DNA from: Serpentinimonas maccroryi
GTDB taxonomy: Bacteria; Pseudomonadota; Gammaproteobacteria; Burkholderiales; Burkholderiaceae_C
Length of the DNA: 64,000 nucleotides
Direction of reading: 5' to 3'
NCBI RefSeq assembly: GCF_000828915.1
Contig: NZ_AP014569.1
Coordinates: 2,294,001-2,358,000 of the forward strand
Shown here in pieces: positions 56,074-64,000 of this stretch (position 1 is its first letter; each line of letters begins with the position of its first letter). The position numbers and the translations under genes were made by a program. The notes below the pieces were generated by a model. It was not told the origin of the DNA. It saw only the letters and a program-made list of their open reading frames with translations, and did not search any database.

Positions 56074-56748
56074 ATGCACACCCCATCGATCGCGCACCCG
56101 CTGCTGCAGCAAACCTTGGGCCAGATCGCGCTGGCCATACCCGGGGCCACGGCCTTGTTGCGCCAGCACAAGCTGGATTTCTGTTGCCAAGGCGAACGCA
56201 CCTTGGCCTTGGCCTGCGCCGAGCGCACCCACGAGTTGCCGGCCCTGCTCGAGCAGCTCGAAGCGCTGCAGCGCCAGAGCGCGCCGCTGGCCCCCTGCAG
56301 CGACCCGGCGCAGTTGATCGACCGCATTCTGGAGCGCTACCACGACACCCACCGGCAACAATTGCCCGAACTGGCGCGGATGGCGCGCCGGGTCGAGGCC
56401 GTGCACCAGACGCATCCTGCGGTGCCCGTCGGGCTGGCCGATTTTCTGGAGCAGATGCAAGCCGAGCTCGAAAACCACATGGCCAAAGAGGAGCAGATTT
56501 TGTTTCCGCTGCTGCGCCGCAGTGGCCAGGCGCCGATTCGGGGCCCGATTGCGGTCATGCGCCACGAGCACCTCGAACACGGTGCCAGGCTCGAGCGCCT
56601 CGCCGAGCTGACCTGCAACCACACCCCGCCGCCCGACGCCTGCACCACCTGGCGCGCGCTGTACGCCGGCACCGAGCGTTTGGTGGACGATCTGATGCAC
56701 CACATCCATCTGGAAAACAACGTGCTCTTTCCGATGTTCGAGCGCTGA
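56074..56748 (+). CDS. ytfE: Iron-sulfur cluster repair di-iron protein (RIC/YtfE)
   Basis: 224 residues from the ATG at 56074, with AAGGAA upstream. The N-terminal ScdA-type domain has the paired Cys in QHKLDFCCQGERTL (Cys37, Cys38). The hemerythrin-like domain carries the di-iron ligands in ERYHDTHRQ, ENHMAKEEQILFP, MRHEHLEHGARL and HHIHLENNVLFPMF. It repairs iron-sulfur centres damaged by NO or oxidants. Its right flank has GGCTGAG repeats. The cytochrome c' gene at 11148 may act against the same stress. Confidence 0.95.
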   Translation: MHTPSIAHPLLQQTLGQIALAIPGATALLRQHKLDFCCQGERTLALACAERTHELPALLEQLEALQRQSAPLAPCSDPAQLIDRILERYHDTHRQQLPELARMARRVEAVHQTHPAVPVGLADFLEQMQAELENHMAKEEQILFPLLRRSGQAPIRGPIAVMRHEHLEHGARLERLAELTCNHTPPPDACTTWRALYAGTERLVDDLMHHIHLENNVLFPMFER

Positions 56749-56766
56749 GGGGCTGAGCGGCTGAGG
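56747..56766 (+). repeat. GGCTGAG-type repeats at the right edge of ytfE
   Basis: Imperfect tandem GAGGGGCTGAGCGGCTGAGG directly after the ytfE stop. The sirB2 remnant, on the other strand, ends 10 nt further on. Confidence 0.6.
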
Positions 56767-56776
56767 GGGCGGATGC

Positions 56777-56991
56777 TCAAGGGCTGACATGGCCCAGCAA
56801 CAACGCCAGCCCGGCCACGAGCAGCAGCGTGTCGATGGCCACGCTCAGGCCGCGCACCCTTGGGCGCATGGGCCAAGGCGCCTGCCGCAACACCCCCCCA
56901 GCCATCGGGCCGCAAAAAGCGCCAGACTGCAGGCCACGCTGAGCACATGCAGGTGTTTGATGAACGCGTAGTGAACGCCGATTTCAGCCAT
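56777..56991 (-). pseudogene. Truncated, frameshifted sirB2-like gene
   Basis: From the ATG at 56991 the frame reads MAEIGVHYAFIKHLHVLS and SLALFAARWLGG, like the start of SirB2 membrane proteins. At a run of seven G (minus strand; C at 56893-56899) the frame breaks; adding one G restores VLRQAPWPMRPRVRGLSV and AIDTLLLVAGLALLL, again SirB2-like, to a stop at 56777. Even corrected it is about 72 residues, against about 120-130 for the family. It is truncated at the GGCTGAG repeat zone. A sequencing error in the G run cannot be excluded, but the short 3' end remains. Confidence 0.6.
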
Positions 56992-57083
56992 GAAGCAAAG
57001 GGGCTGCGGCCAGCCGCTGGCTTCGGTGCATTTTGAGGCACATTTTTAGGTACAACGGCGCCGAAGGCCTAAAATCAAGGGTT

Positions 57084-58787
57084 ATGCTCAGTGTCAAATC
57101 CGAACTGCTCGCCGCCTTGGCGCTCGAGCTGGAACGCCTCGCCCCCGGTGCCGCCAGCTTGGCGCGCTTCGAATCGCCCAAGCTCGCCGCGCACGGCGAC
57201 TGGGCCTGCACCGCCGCCATGCCGCTGGCCAAGCAGCTCAAAACCCAGCCGCGCCAGCTGGCGCAGCAGTTGGTTGCGGCCTTGCAAGGCACGGCGGCTT
57301 TTGCGCGCTGGGTGCAGGCGCTCGAAATCGCCGGCCCGGGCTTCATCAACCTGCGCTTGCAGCCGGCGGCGCAGCAGCAGGTGGTGCGCGAGGTGCTGCA
57401 AGCCGGGGCGCGCTTTGGTTACCAGCCCGAGCACGGCCAGCGCGTGCTGGTCGAGTTCGTCTCGGCCAACCCGACCGGGCCGCTGCATGTCGGCCACGCG
57501 CGCCAAGCGGCGCTGGGCGACGCCATCTGCAACCTGCTGCAAACCCAAGGCTGGCAGGTGCAGCGCGAGTTTTATTACAACGACGCTGGGGTGCAGATCG
57601 ACACGCTGGCGCGCAGCGTGCAGTTGCGCGCCCAGGGGCTGAAGCCGGGCGACCCCGACTGGCCCGAGGCCGCCTACAACGGCGACTACATCGCCGACAT
57701 CGCCGCCGGTTTTCTGGCGCGCCAGAGCGTGCGCGCCGACGACCGCAGCTACAGCGCCAGCGGCGACCCGGCTGACCTCGACGGCATGCGCGAATTTGCC
57801 GTGGCTTGGCTGCGCCATGAGCAAGACCTGGACTTGCAGGCGCTGGCGGTGCGCTTCGACCACTACTACCTCGAGTCCAGCCTTTACAGCAGCGGCCGCG
57901 TGGCGCAAACCGTGCAGCGCCTGGTCGAATCGGGCCACACCTACGAGCAAGACGGCGCCCTGTGGCTGCGCAGCACCGATTTTGGCGACGACAAAGACCG
58001 TGTCATGCGCAAGTCCGCCACCATTGGCGCCGACGGCAGCCGCACCGAGGGCGGCTACACCTACTTCGTGCCCGACGTGGCCTACCACATCAGCAAGTGG
58101 GAACGCGGTTTTGCGCGCGCCATCAACATCCAGGGCAGCGACCACCACGGCACCATCGCGCGCGTGCGCGCCGGGCTGCAAGCGGCCGGGGTCGGCATCC
58201 CGAGCGGCTACCCCGACTACGTGCTGCACACCATGGTGCGCGTGCTGCGCGGCGGGCAAGAGGTCAAAATATCGAAGCGCGCCGGCAGCTACGTGACGCT
58301 GCGCGACCTGATCGAGTGGACCAGCCGCGACGCCGTGCGTTTTTTCCTGCTCTCGCGCAAGCCCGACACCGAATACACCTTCGACGTCGATCTGGCGCTG
58401 CAACAAAACAACGACAACCCGGTCTACTACGTGCAGTACGCTCACGCGCGCATCTGCTCGGTGCTGGCGGCTTGGGGCGGTGCGCCCGAGCAGCTGCAAG
58501 CGGCCGACCTGAGCCCGCTGCAAAGCCCGCAAGCGCAAGCGCTGCTGCGCCTGCTGGCGCGCTACCCCGAGATGCTGAGCAACGCCGCCGCCGATTTTGC
58601 CCCGCACGACCTGAGCTTTTATCTGCGCGAACTGGCCGCCATGTACCACAGCTACTACGACGCCGAGCGGATTTTGGTCGATGACCCGCTGCTCAAACAC
58701 GCCCGGCTGGCGCTGGTGGCGGCGACCGCGCAAGTGTTGCACAATGGCTTGGCGCTGCTCGGTGTGAGCGCGCCCACGAAGATGTGA
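57084..58787 (+). CDS. argS: Arginyl-tRNA synthetase
   Basis: 567 residues from the ATG at 57084. The N-terminal additional domain is followed by the HIGH-type motif [17 protein letters not shown] (about residue 135), the catalytic core with [15 protein letters not shown] and [11 protein letters not shown] (in place of KMSKS), and the anticodon-binding C-terminus ending [16 protein letters not shown]. Normal length. The 5' end, with its CCTAAAATC box, is duplicated at 55900-55953. It overlaps the SPOR gene by 4 nt. Confidence 0.97.
   Translation: MLSVKSELLAALALELERLAPGAASLARFESPKLAAHGDWACTAAMPLAKQLKTQPRQLAQQLVAALQGTAAFARWVQALEIAGPGFINLRLQPAAQQQVVREVLQAGARFGYQPEHGQRVLVEFVSANPTGPLHVGHARQAALGDAICNLLQTQGWQVQREFYYNDAGVQIDTLARSVQLRAQGLKPGDPDWPEAAYNGDYIADIAAGFLARQSVRADDRSYSASGDPADLDGMREFAVAWLRHEQDLDLQALAVRFDHYYLESSLYSSGRVAQTVQRLVESGHTYEQDGALWLRSTDFGDDKDRVMRKSATIGADGSRTEGGYTYFVPDVAYHISKWERGFARAINIQGSDHHGTIARVRAGLQAAGVGIPSGYPDYVLHTMVRVLRGGQEVKISKRAGSYVTLRDLIEWTSRDAVRFFLLSRKPDTEYTFDVDLALQQNNDNPVYYVQYAHARICSVLAAWGGAPEQLQAADLSPLQSPQAQALLRLLARYPEMLSNAAADFAPHDLSFYLRELAAMYHSYYDAERILVDDPLLKHARLALVAATAQVLHNGLALLGVSAPTKM
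57089..57123 (+). repeat. 35-nt direct repeat, right copy (in argS)
   Basis: Identical to 55919-55953. This copy is part of the intact gene. Confidence 0.95.
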
Positions 58788-59467
58788 AACCCGCCTCCAC
58801 CCACCCCTCTCGCACCGCAATACGACCGATGTACACCACGCCCCGTACCCGCCTCCGTGGCGGCACTCTGTTGGGTTTCGCTGCCGGCCTGTTGCTGGGG
58901 CTGGCGTTGGCGCTGCTGGTGGCGCTCTACGTCACGCGCTCGGAAACGCCGCTTGAGGACCGCAACACGCAGCGACCGGCCGGGTCTGCGGCACTGGAGG
59001 CCGAACAAAACCGCAACTGGAACCCCAACGCCGGGCTCTCGACCCGGCCGGCCGCGCCGGCTGCGCTGCAATCCCCGGATGCGGCTGCGGCCCCTCCCGC
59101 GGCACCTGCACCCACTCCCGCTGCCGCTCCCGCTGCCGCCGCACCCGCGCCCGCTGCCGACCCGCTGGCTCAGTTGATCGAGCAACGCACCGCTGCTGCC
59201 GCCGCCACTCCCGCAACTGCTGCCGCCGCCGGCATCAGCTACTTCGTCCAAGCAGGCGCCTTTGGCAGCGCCGAAGAGGCGCAGGCCCAACGCGCCCGAC
59301 TCGCCATGCTGGGCCTTGATGCCAGCGTGAGCGAGCGCCAACAAAATGGCCGCACCATGTTCCGGGTGCGGCTGGGCCCCTTTGCCACCCAAGCCGAAGC
59401 CGACGCCATCGGCCAGCGCCTACAAGCGCAAAACGTGGAAACCGCGCTGGTGCGCGTGGCGCGCTAA
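58784..59467 (+). CDS. SPOR-domain membrane protein (FtsN-like layout)
   Basis: 227 residues. Short cytoplasmic part, one membrane helix (about 28-50, [22 protein letters not shown]), a Pro/Ala-rich periplasmic linker (about 60-145) and a C-terminal SPOR domain ([27 protein letters not shown] ... [21 protein letters not shown]). SPOR domains bind denuded peptidoglycan at the septum. Start at 58784 overlaps the argS stop; the ATG at 58829 is an alternative. argS-SPOR-dsbA is likely an operon. Confidence 0.92.
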   Translation: MKPASTHPSRTAIRPMYTTPRTRLRGGTLLGFAAGLLLGLALALLVALYVTRSETPLEDRNTQRPAGSAALEAEQNRNWNPNAGLSTRPAAPAALQSPDAAAAPPAAPAPTPAAAPAAAAPAPAADPLAQLIEQRTAAAAATPATAAAAGISYFVQAGAFGSAEEAQAQRARLAMLGLDASVSERQQNGRTMFRVRLGPFATQAEADAIGQRLQAQNVETALVRVAR

Positions 59468-59590
59468 AGCCTGCCCCCAGGTTTGCAACAGCTGGTAAAA
59501 CCGCGGAACTTCAAGGGCCCAGTCCAACCCCCAATCAGAGCACGACCGCGCAGCCCTTTTTTTGTGCCCTATCCAAACCGAGGACGCACC

Positions 59591-60262
59591 ATGCACAGAC
59601 GACTCTTTTCTCAAGCCCTGATGGGCTTGGGCGGCCTTGCCACCGCCGGCAGCGCTTTGCCCCTTGCCGCCCAAACGGTGTCTGCACCCACTGCCGGGGC
59701 TTTTCGTGAAGGCACGCACTACCGCCGCTTGCGCCAGCCGGCGCCGGTCGATGCCCCGGCTGGGCGCATCGAGGTGCTGGAGTTTTTCGCCTACACCTGC
59801 ATCCACTGCTACAACTTCGTGCCGGTCTTCAAGGCTTGGAAGCAGACCGTGCCCGCCGATGTGCTGGTGCGGCATGTGCCGGTGGGCTTTACGCCCGATT
59901 TTGAGCCGCTGCAGCGCCTGTATTACACCCTCGAAGCCATGGGCCGCCTCGACAGCCACCACGAGCGCGTGTTCCAAGCCGTCCACGGCCCGCAGCGCCA
60001 GCGCCTGCACAACGCCGAAGCCATCGCCCAATGGGCGGCCAGCGCCGGGCTCGATCGGGCCCAGTTCACCCAAACCTACAACTCCTTCGCCGTGGTCGGG
60101 CGGGTGCGCCGCGCCACCCAGTTGCAAGACGCCTACCAGGTCGAGGGCACCCCGGCGCTGGGCATAGCCGGGCGCTTTTACATCCCGGGCCAAGCCCAGC
60201 GCACGGTGCAGATTGCCGACGCCCTGATCGCTCGGGTGCGGGCGGGCCAAGGGCGGTCTTAA
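59591..60262 (+). CDS. dsbA: Thiol:disulfide interchange protein DsbA
   Basis: 223 residues from the ATG at 59591. A signal peptide (about 1-28, ending AAQ) precedes the thioredoxin fold with its helical insert. The active site is Cys70-Ile-His-Cys73 in FFAYTCIHCYNF, and the cis-Pro is in QVEGTPALGIAGR. It introduces disulfide bonds into periplasmic proteins; the partner DsbB is not in the window. It follows the SPOR gene by 123 nt. Confidence 0.93.
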   Translation: MHRRLFSQALMGLGGLATAGSALPLAAQTVSAPTAGAFREGTHYRRLRQPAPVDAPAGRIEVLEFFAYTCIHCYNFVPVFKAWKQTVPADVLVRHVPVGFTPDFEPLQRLYYTLEAMGRLDSHHERVFQAVHGPQRQRLHNAEAIAQWAASAGLDRAQFTQTYNSFAVVGRVRRATQLQDAYQVEGTPALGIAGRFYIPGQAQRTVQIADALIARVRAGQGRS

Positions 60263-60500
60263 GTTTGGCGGCGGGCACAACGGGTTGGGCTCAAGGAGTC
60301 GGGCTTAATAAGTCGGGCTTTGGCTCTGGCTACCGCCTGTGATCTGAGTACCGCCGCCTTCAGCCACGGCCAGCCTTGGCCCTGCGCGCTGCGGCAGTGC
60401 AAATCTGCCGACTAAGCCAAGTAGCGCAGGCGTGGCTACAATGCTGGCTATGGCTTATGCAATTTCCGTGCCGCGCCCCTTTTGCGCTTCCAATCGCCTC

Positions 60501-61169
60501 ATGCCACTGCGCCAAGTGCTGGCGCGCTTGACCTTGAGCGCCGCCTTGGCGCTGGGTCTGGCCCCCGGCTTGCACGCGCAGCCGGCACAGGGCGCACAAC
60601 CGGCGCAACCCATGCTGATCGAGGCCGATGCCCTCAACCACGATCAAGCCGGGATGGTCAGTGTGTTCACCGGCAACGTGGTCATCACCCAAGGCACGCT
60701 GCTGCTGCGCGGGCAACGCGCCGAGTTGCGCCAGGATGCCCAAGGCAACCAGTCCGGGGTGCTGCAAGGCGCCGCAGGCCAACGCGCGTTTTTTCGCCAG
60801 CAGCGCCCGGGCCTGAACGAACTGCTCGAAGGCGAGGCGCTGCGCATCGAGTACGACAGCGCCACCGGTGTGCTGCGCCTGATCGACCAGGCGGTGCTGC
60901 GCCGACTGCGCGCTGGCGCGCTAAGCGACCAAGCCAGCGGCAGCCTGATCGTCATCAACCGCCAAACCGAGCGTTTCTCGGTCGAGGGCGGCACGGCAGC
61001 GCGCACCCCCGAAAACCCCTTGGGGCGCGTGCGCGCCGTGATCACGCCCCGACCGGAGGCACCACCGGGCGCTACGCCCGCCACAGCACCTGGCACCACG
61101 CCAGCCACCGCACCTCGCGCTCCCGCCCCGCCGCTGCAACCCAGCCCGCAACTGGAGCCGCGCCGGTGA
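60501..61169 (+). CDS. lptA: Lipopolysaccharide transport periplasmic protein LptA
   Basis: 222 residues from the ATG at 60501, which gives a typical signal peptide ([20 protein letters not shown], cleaved near HAQ). ATG 60450 and GTG 60432 are in frame but make a long polar leader, and a TACAAT box at 60437-60442 would lie inside it. The OstA-type beta-jellyroll is seen in [33 protein letters not shown] and [17 protein letters not shown] Pro/Ala/Thr-rich tail (about 175-222) is unusual. It bridges the periplasm for LPS. It overlaps lptB by GTGA. No lptC precedes it. Confidence 0.92.
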   Translation: MPLRQVLARLTLSAALALGLAPGLHAQPAQGAQPAQPMLIEADALNHDQAGMVSVFTGNVVITQGTLLLRGQRAELRQDAQGNQSGVLQGAAGQRAFFRQQRPGLNELLEGEALRIEYDSATGVLRLIDQAVLRRLRAGALSDQASGSLIVINRQTERFSVEGGTAARTPENPLGRVRAVITPRPEAPPGATPATAPGTTPATAPRAPAPPLQPSPQLEPRR

Positions 61170-61924
61170 AGGCGGATGCAGCGCGCAGCAGCCTGGACGT
61201 GCGCGGGCTGCAAAAAAGCTACGGCCGCCGCCAAGTCGTCAAAGACGTGTCGCTGCGCGTGGCCAGCGGCGAGGTGGTGGGCCTGCTGGGCCCCAACGGC
61301 GCCGGCAAGACGACCTCGTTCTACCTCATCGTGGGGCTGATTCGGCCCGACGCCGGCACCATCTTTCTGGACGGACAGGCGATCCACGGCTTGCCCATCC
61401 ACCGCCGCGCCCAAATGGGCTTGGGCTACCTGCCCCAAGAGGCCTCGATTTTTCGCAAGCTCACGGTGGCCGAGAACGTGCGTGCGGTGCTGGAATTGCA
61501 GCGCGACCCCGACGGCCGGCCGCTGTCGCCGCAGCGCATCGAGCAGCGCCTCGAGGCCTTGCTCGACGAGTTGCACGTGGGCCATTTGCGCGATGCCCCC
61601 GCGCCGGCGCTGTCGGGTGGCGAGCGGCGCCGGGTCGAGATCGCCCGCGCCCTGGCCACCGACCCGCGCTTCATCCTACTCGACGAGCCCTTTGCCGGCA
61701 TCGACCCGATCGCCGTGATCGAGATCCAGCGCATCATCGGCTACTTGAAAGAGCGCGGCATCGGCGTGCTGATCACCGACCACAACGTGCGCGAAACGCT
61801 GGGCATCTGCGACCACGCCTGCATCATCAGCGACGGCCGCGTGTTGGCCCAAGGCACCCCGGCCGAGATCGTGGCCAACCCCGAGGTGCGCCGGGTCTAT
61901 CTGGGCGAGCACTTCCGCCTTTGA
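61166..61924 (+). CDS. lptB: LPS export ABC transporter ATPase LptB
   Basis: 252 residues from the GTG at 61166, overlapping the lptA stop. ABC motifs: Walker [20 protein letters not shown]-loop [15 protein letters not shown], signature [16 protein letters not shown], Walker [17 protein letters not shown] and switch His in [13 protein letters not shown]. It powers LPS extraction with LptF and LptG. lptA-lptB-rpoN is the standard order in proteobacteria. Confidence 0.96.
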   Translation: MKADAARSSLDVRGLQKSYGRRQVVKDVSLRVASGEVVGLLGPNGAGKTTSFYLIVGLIRPDAGTIFLDGQAIHGLPIHRRAQMGLGYLPQEASIFRKLTVAENVRAVLELQRDPDGRPLSPQRIEQRLEALLDELHVGHLRDAPAPALSGGERRRVEIARALATDPRFILLDEPFAGIDPIAVIEIQRIIGYLKERGIGVLITDHNVRETLGICDHACIISDGRVLAQGTPAEIVANPEVRRVYLGEHFRL

Positions 61925-61937
61925 GCACGCTGCCGCC

Positions 61938-63704
<1,767 letters not shown>

Positions 63705-63720
63705 ACGGCCCCAGCCCACC

Positions 63721-64000
63721 ATGCACAACCTGACCCTGTTCCTGCCCTGCCCCGCCGGGGTGGAAGACTTCCTGCTGGCCGAAGTGCAAGCCATCTGCCC
63801 AGCGGCGGCCGCCAGCGCGCAGCGCCAGCGCGGCGGCGTCGAGCTCACCGGCACCTGGGACGATGTGCTGCGGCTCAACCTGCACAGCCGGCTGGCCCAG
63901 CGCGTGCTGGTGCGGCTGGCGCTGCAACCTTGCCCGCACGAAGACGCGCTCTACCAAGCCGCCCACCAGGTGCTGTGGGAGCTGTGGTTCACGCCCGCGC
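63721..64000 (+). CDS. rlmL: THUMP-domain rRNA methyltransferase, RlmL-like (5' part)
   Basis: The first 93 residues are in the window. MHNLTLFLPCPAGVEDFLLAEV, then RGGVELTGTWDDVLRLNLHSRLAQRVLVRLA is the typical start of RlmL/YcbY-type proteins, whose THUMP domain (RNA binding) precedes a class I SAM-dependent methyltransferase. E. coli RlmL methylates G2445 of 23S rRNA. The catalytic part lies outside the window, so RlmL versus a relative cannot be settled. It is 16 nt after rpoN. Confidence 0.82.
   Translation, partial: MHNLTLFLPCPAGVEDFLLAEVQAICPAAAASAQRQRGGVELTGTWDDVLRLNLHSRLAQRVLVRLALQPCPHEDALYQAAHQVLWELWFTPA

Noticed and set aside
56337-57041. 234-residue minus-strand frame across ytfE and the gap
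   Set aside because: It is an antisense shadow of ytfE; the SirB2-like residues lie in other frames of the same strand.

Overview
The window is a gene-dense, GC-rich chromosomal segment from a betaproteobacterium of the order Burkholderiales, most likely family Comamonadaceae. The str/S10 ribosomal block, the lptA-lptB-rpoN run, the EIIA(Man)-HPr-EI phosphotransferase relay without a sugar permease, cytochrome c', and the wording of many hypothetical proteins all fit that group. Family placement is an inference from protein content; no rRNA or tRNA lies in the window.

Layout. Positions 1-459 hold the 5' part of a NYN-domain gene. From 7821 down to 485 seven minus-strand genes run head to tail: a type I secretion ABC exporter, its HlyD adaptor, a LuxR-type regulator with a degenerate receiver, a small conserved protein, a MlaE-type permease, an MCE protein and a lipoprotein, ending in an intrinsic terminator. 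Next come ptsI-ptsH-EIIA(Man) (minus), a TlpA-like thioredoxin (plus), cytochrome c' (minus) divergent from a cytochrome b561-type protein (plus), and a Prx5-type peroxiredoxin. From 23101 down to 13052 lies the str-S10 block: rpsL, rpsG, fusA, tuf, rpsJ, rplC, rplD, rplW, rplB, rpsS, rplV, rpsC, rplP, rpmC, rpsQ. It has a promoter before rpsL, a second one before rplC, and a strong terminator after rpsQ.

23-37 kb carries mixed housekeeping and metabolic genes: exoD-like, a zinc alcohol dehydrogenase, a DD-carboxypeptidase, a hydrolase-ferredoxin-VanZ-HemJ run, an SMP-30 protein, glycolate oxidase subunits GlcE and GlcF, alanine racemase, a TauE/SafE transporter, a GMC oxidoreductase and a DUF2007 protein. 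A well-formed but unassigned small-RNA gene appears to sit at about 37415-37591. From 40117 to 38152 three overlapping genes encode a CheY receiver, a CheC-type phosphatase and a PAS-GGDEF diguanylate cyclase. DadA, a phosphoesterase, PEP carboxykinase (with a hairpin leader) and hemB-rhodanese-recQ follow.

49-64 kb holds a MocR regulator divergent from a LysE exporter, malate synthase G, argO divergent from argP, then a disrupted zone: a stray copy of the argS 5' end, the nitrosative-stress repair gene ytfE/ric, and a truncated, frameshifted sirB2 remnant, with GGCTGAG-type repeats at the breakpoints. The intact argS, a SPOR-domain protein, dsbA, lptA, lptB, rpoN and the start of an rlmL-like methyltransferase close the window.

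The observations most worth a second look are the repeat-bracketed ric cassette with the argS duplication, the unassigned small RNA, the CheY-CheC-GGDEF operon, the hairpin directly in front of pckG, and the ATPase-less MCE transporter genes linked to a type I exporter.
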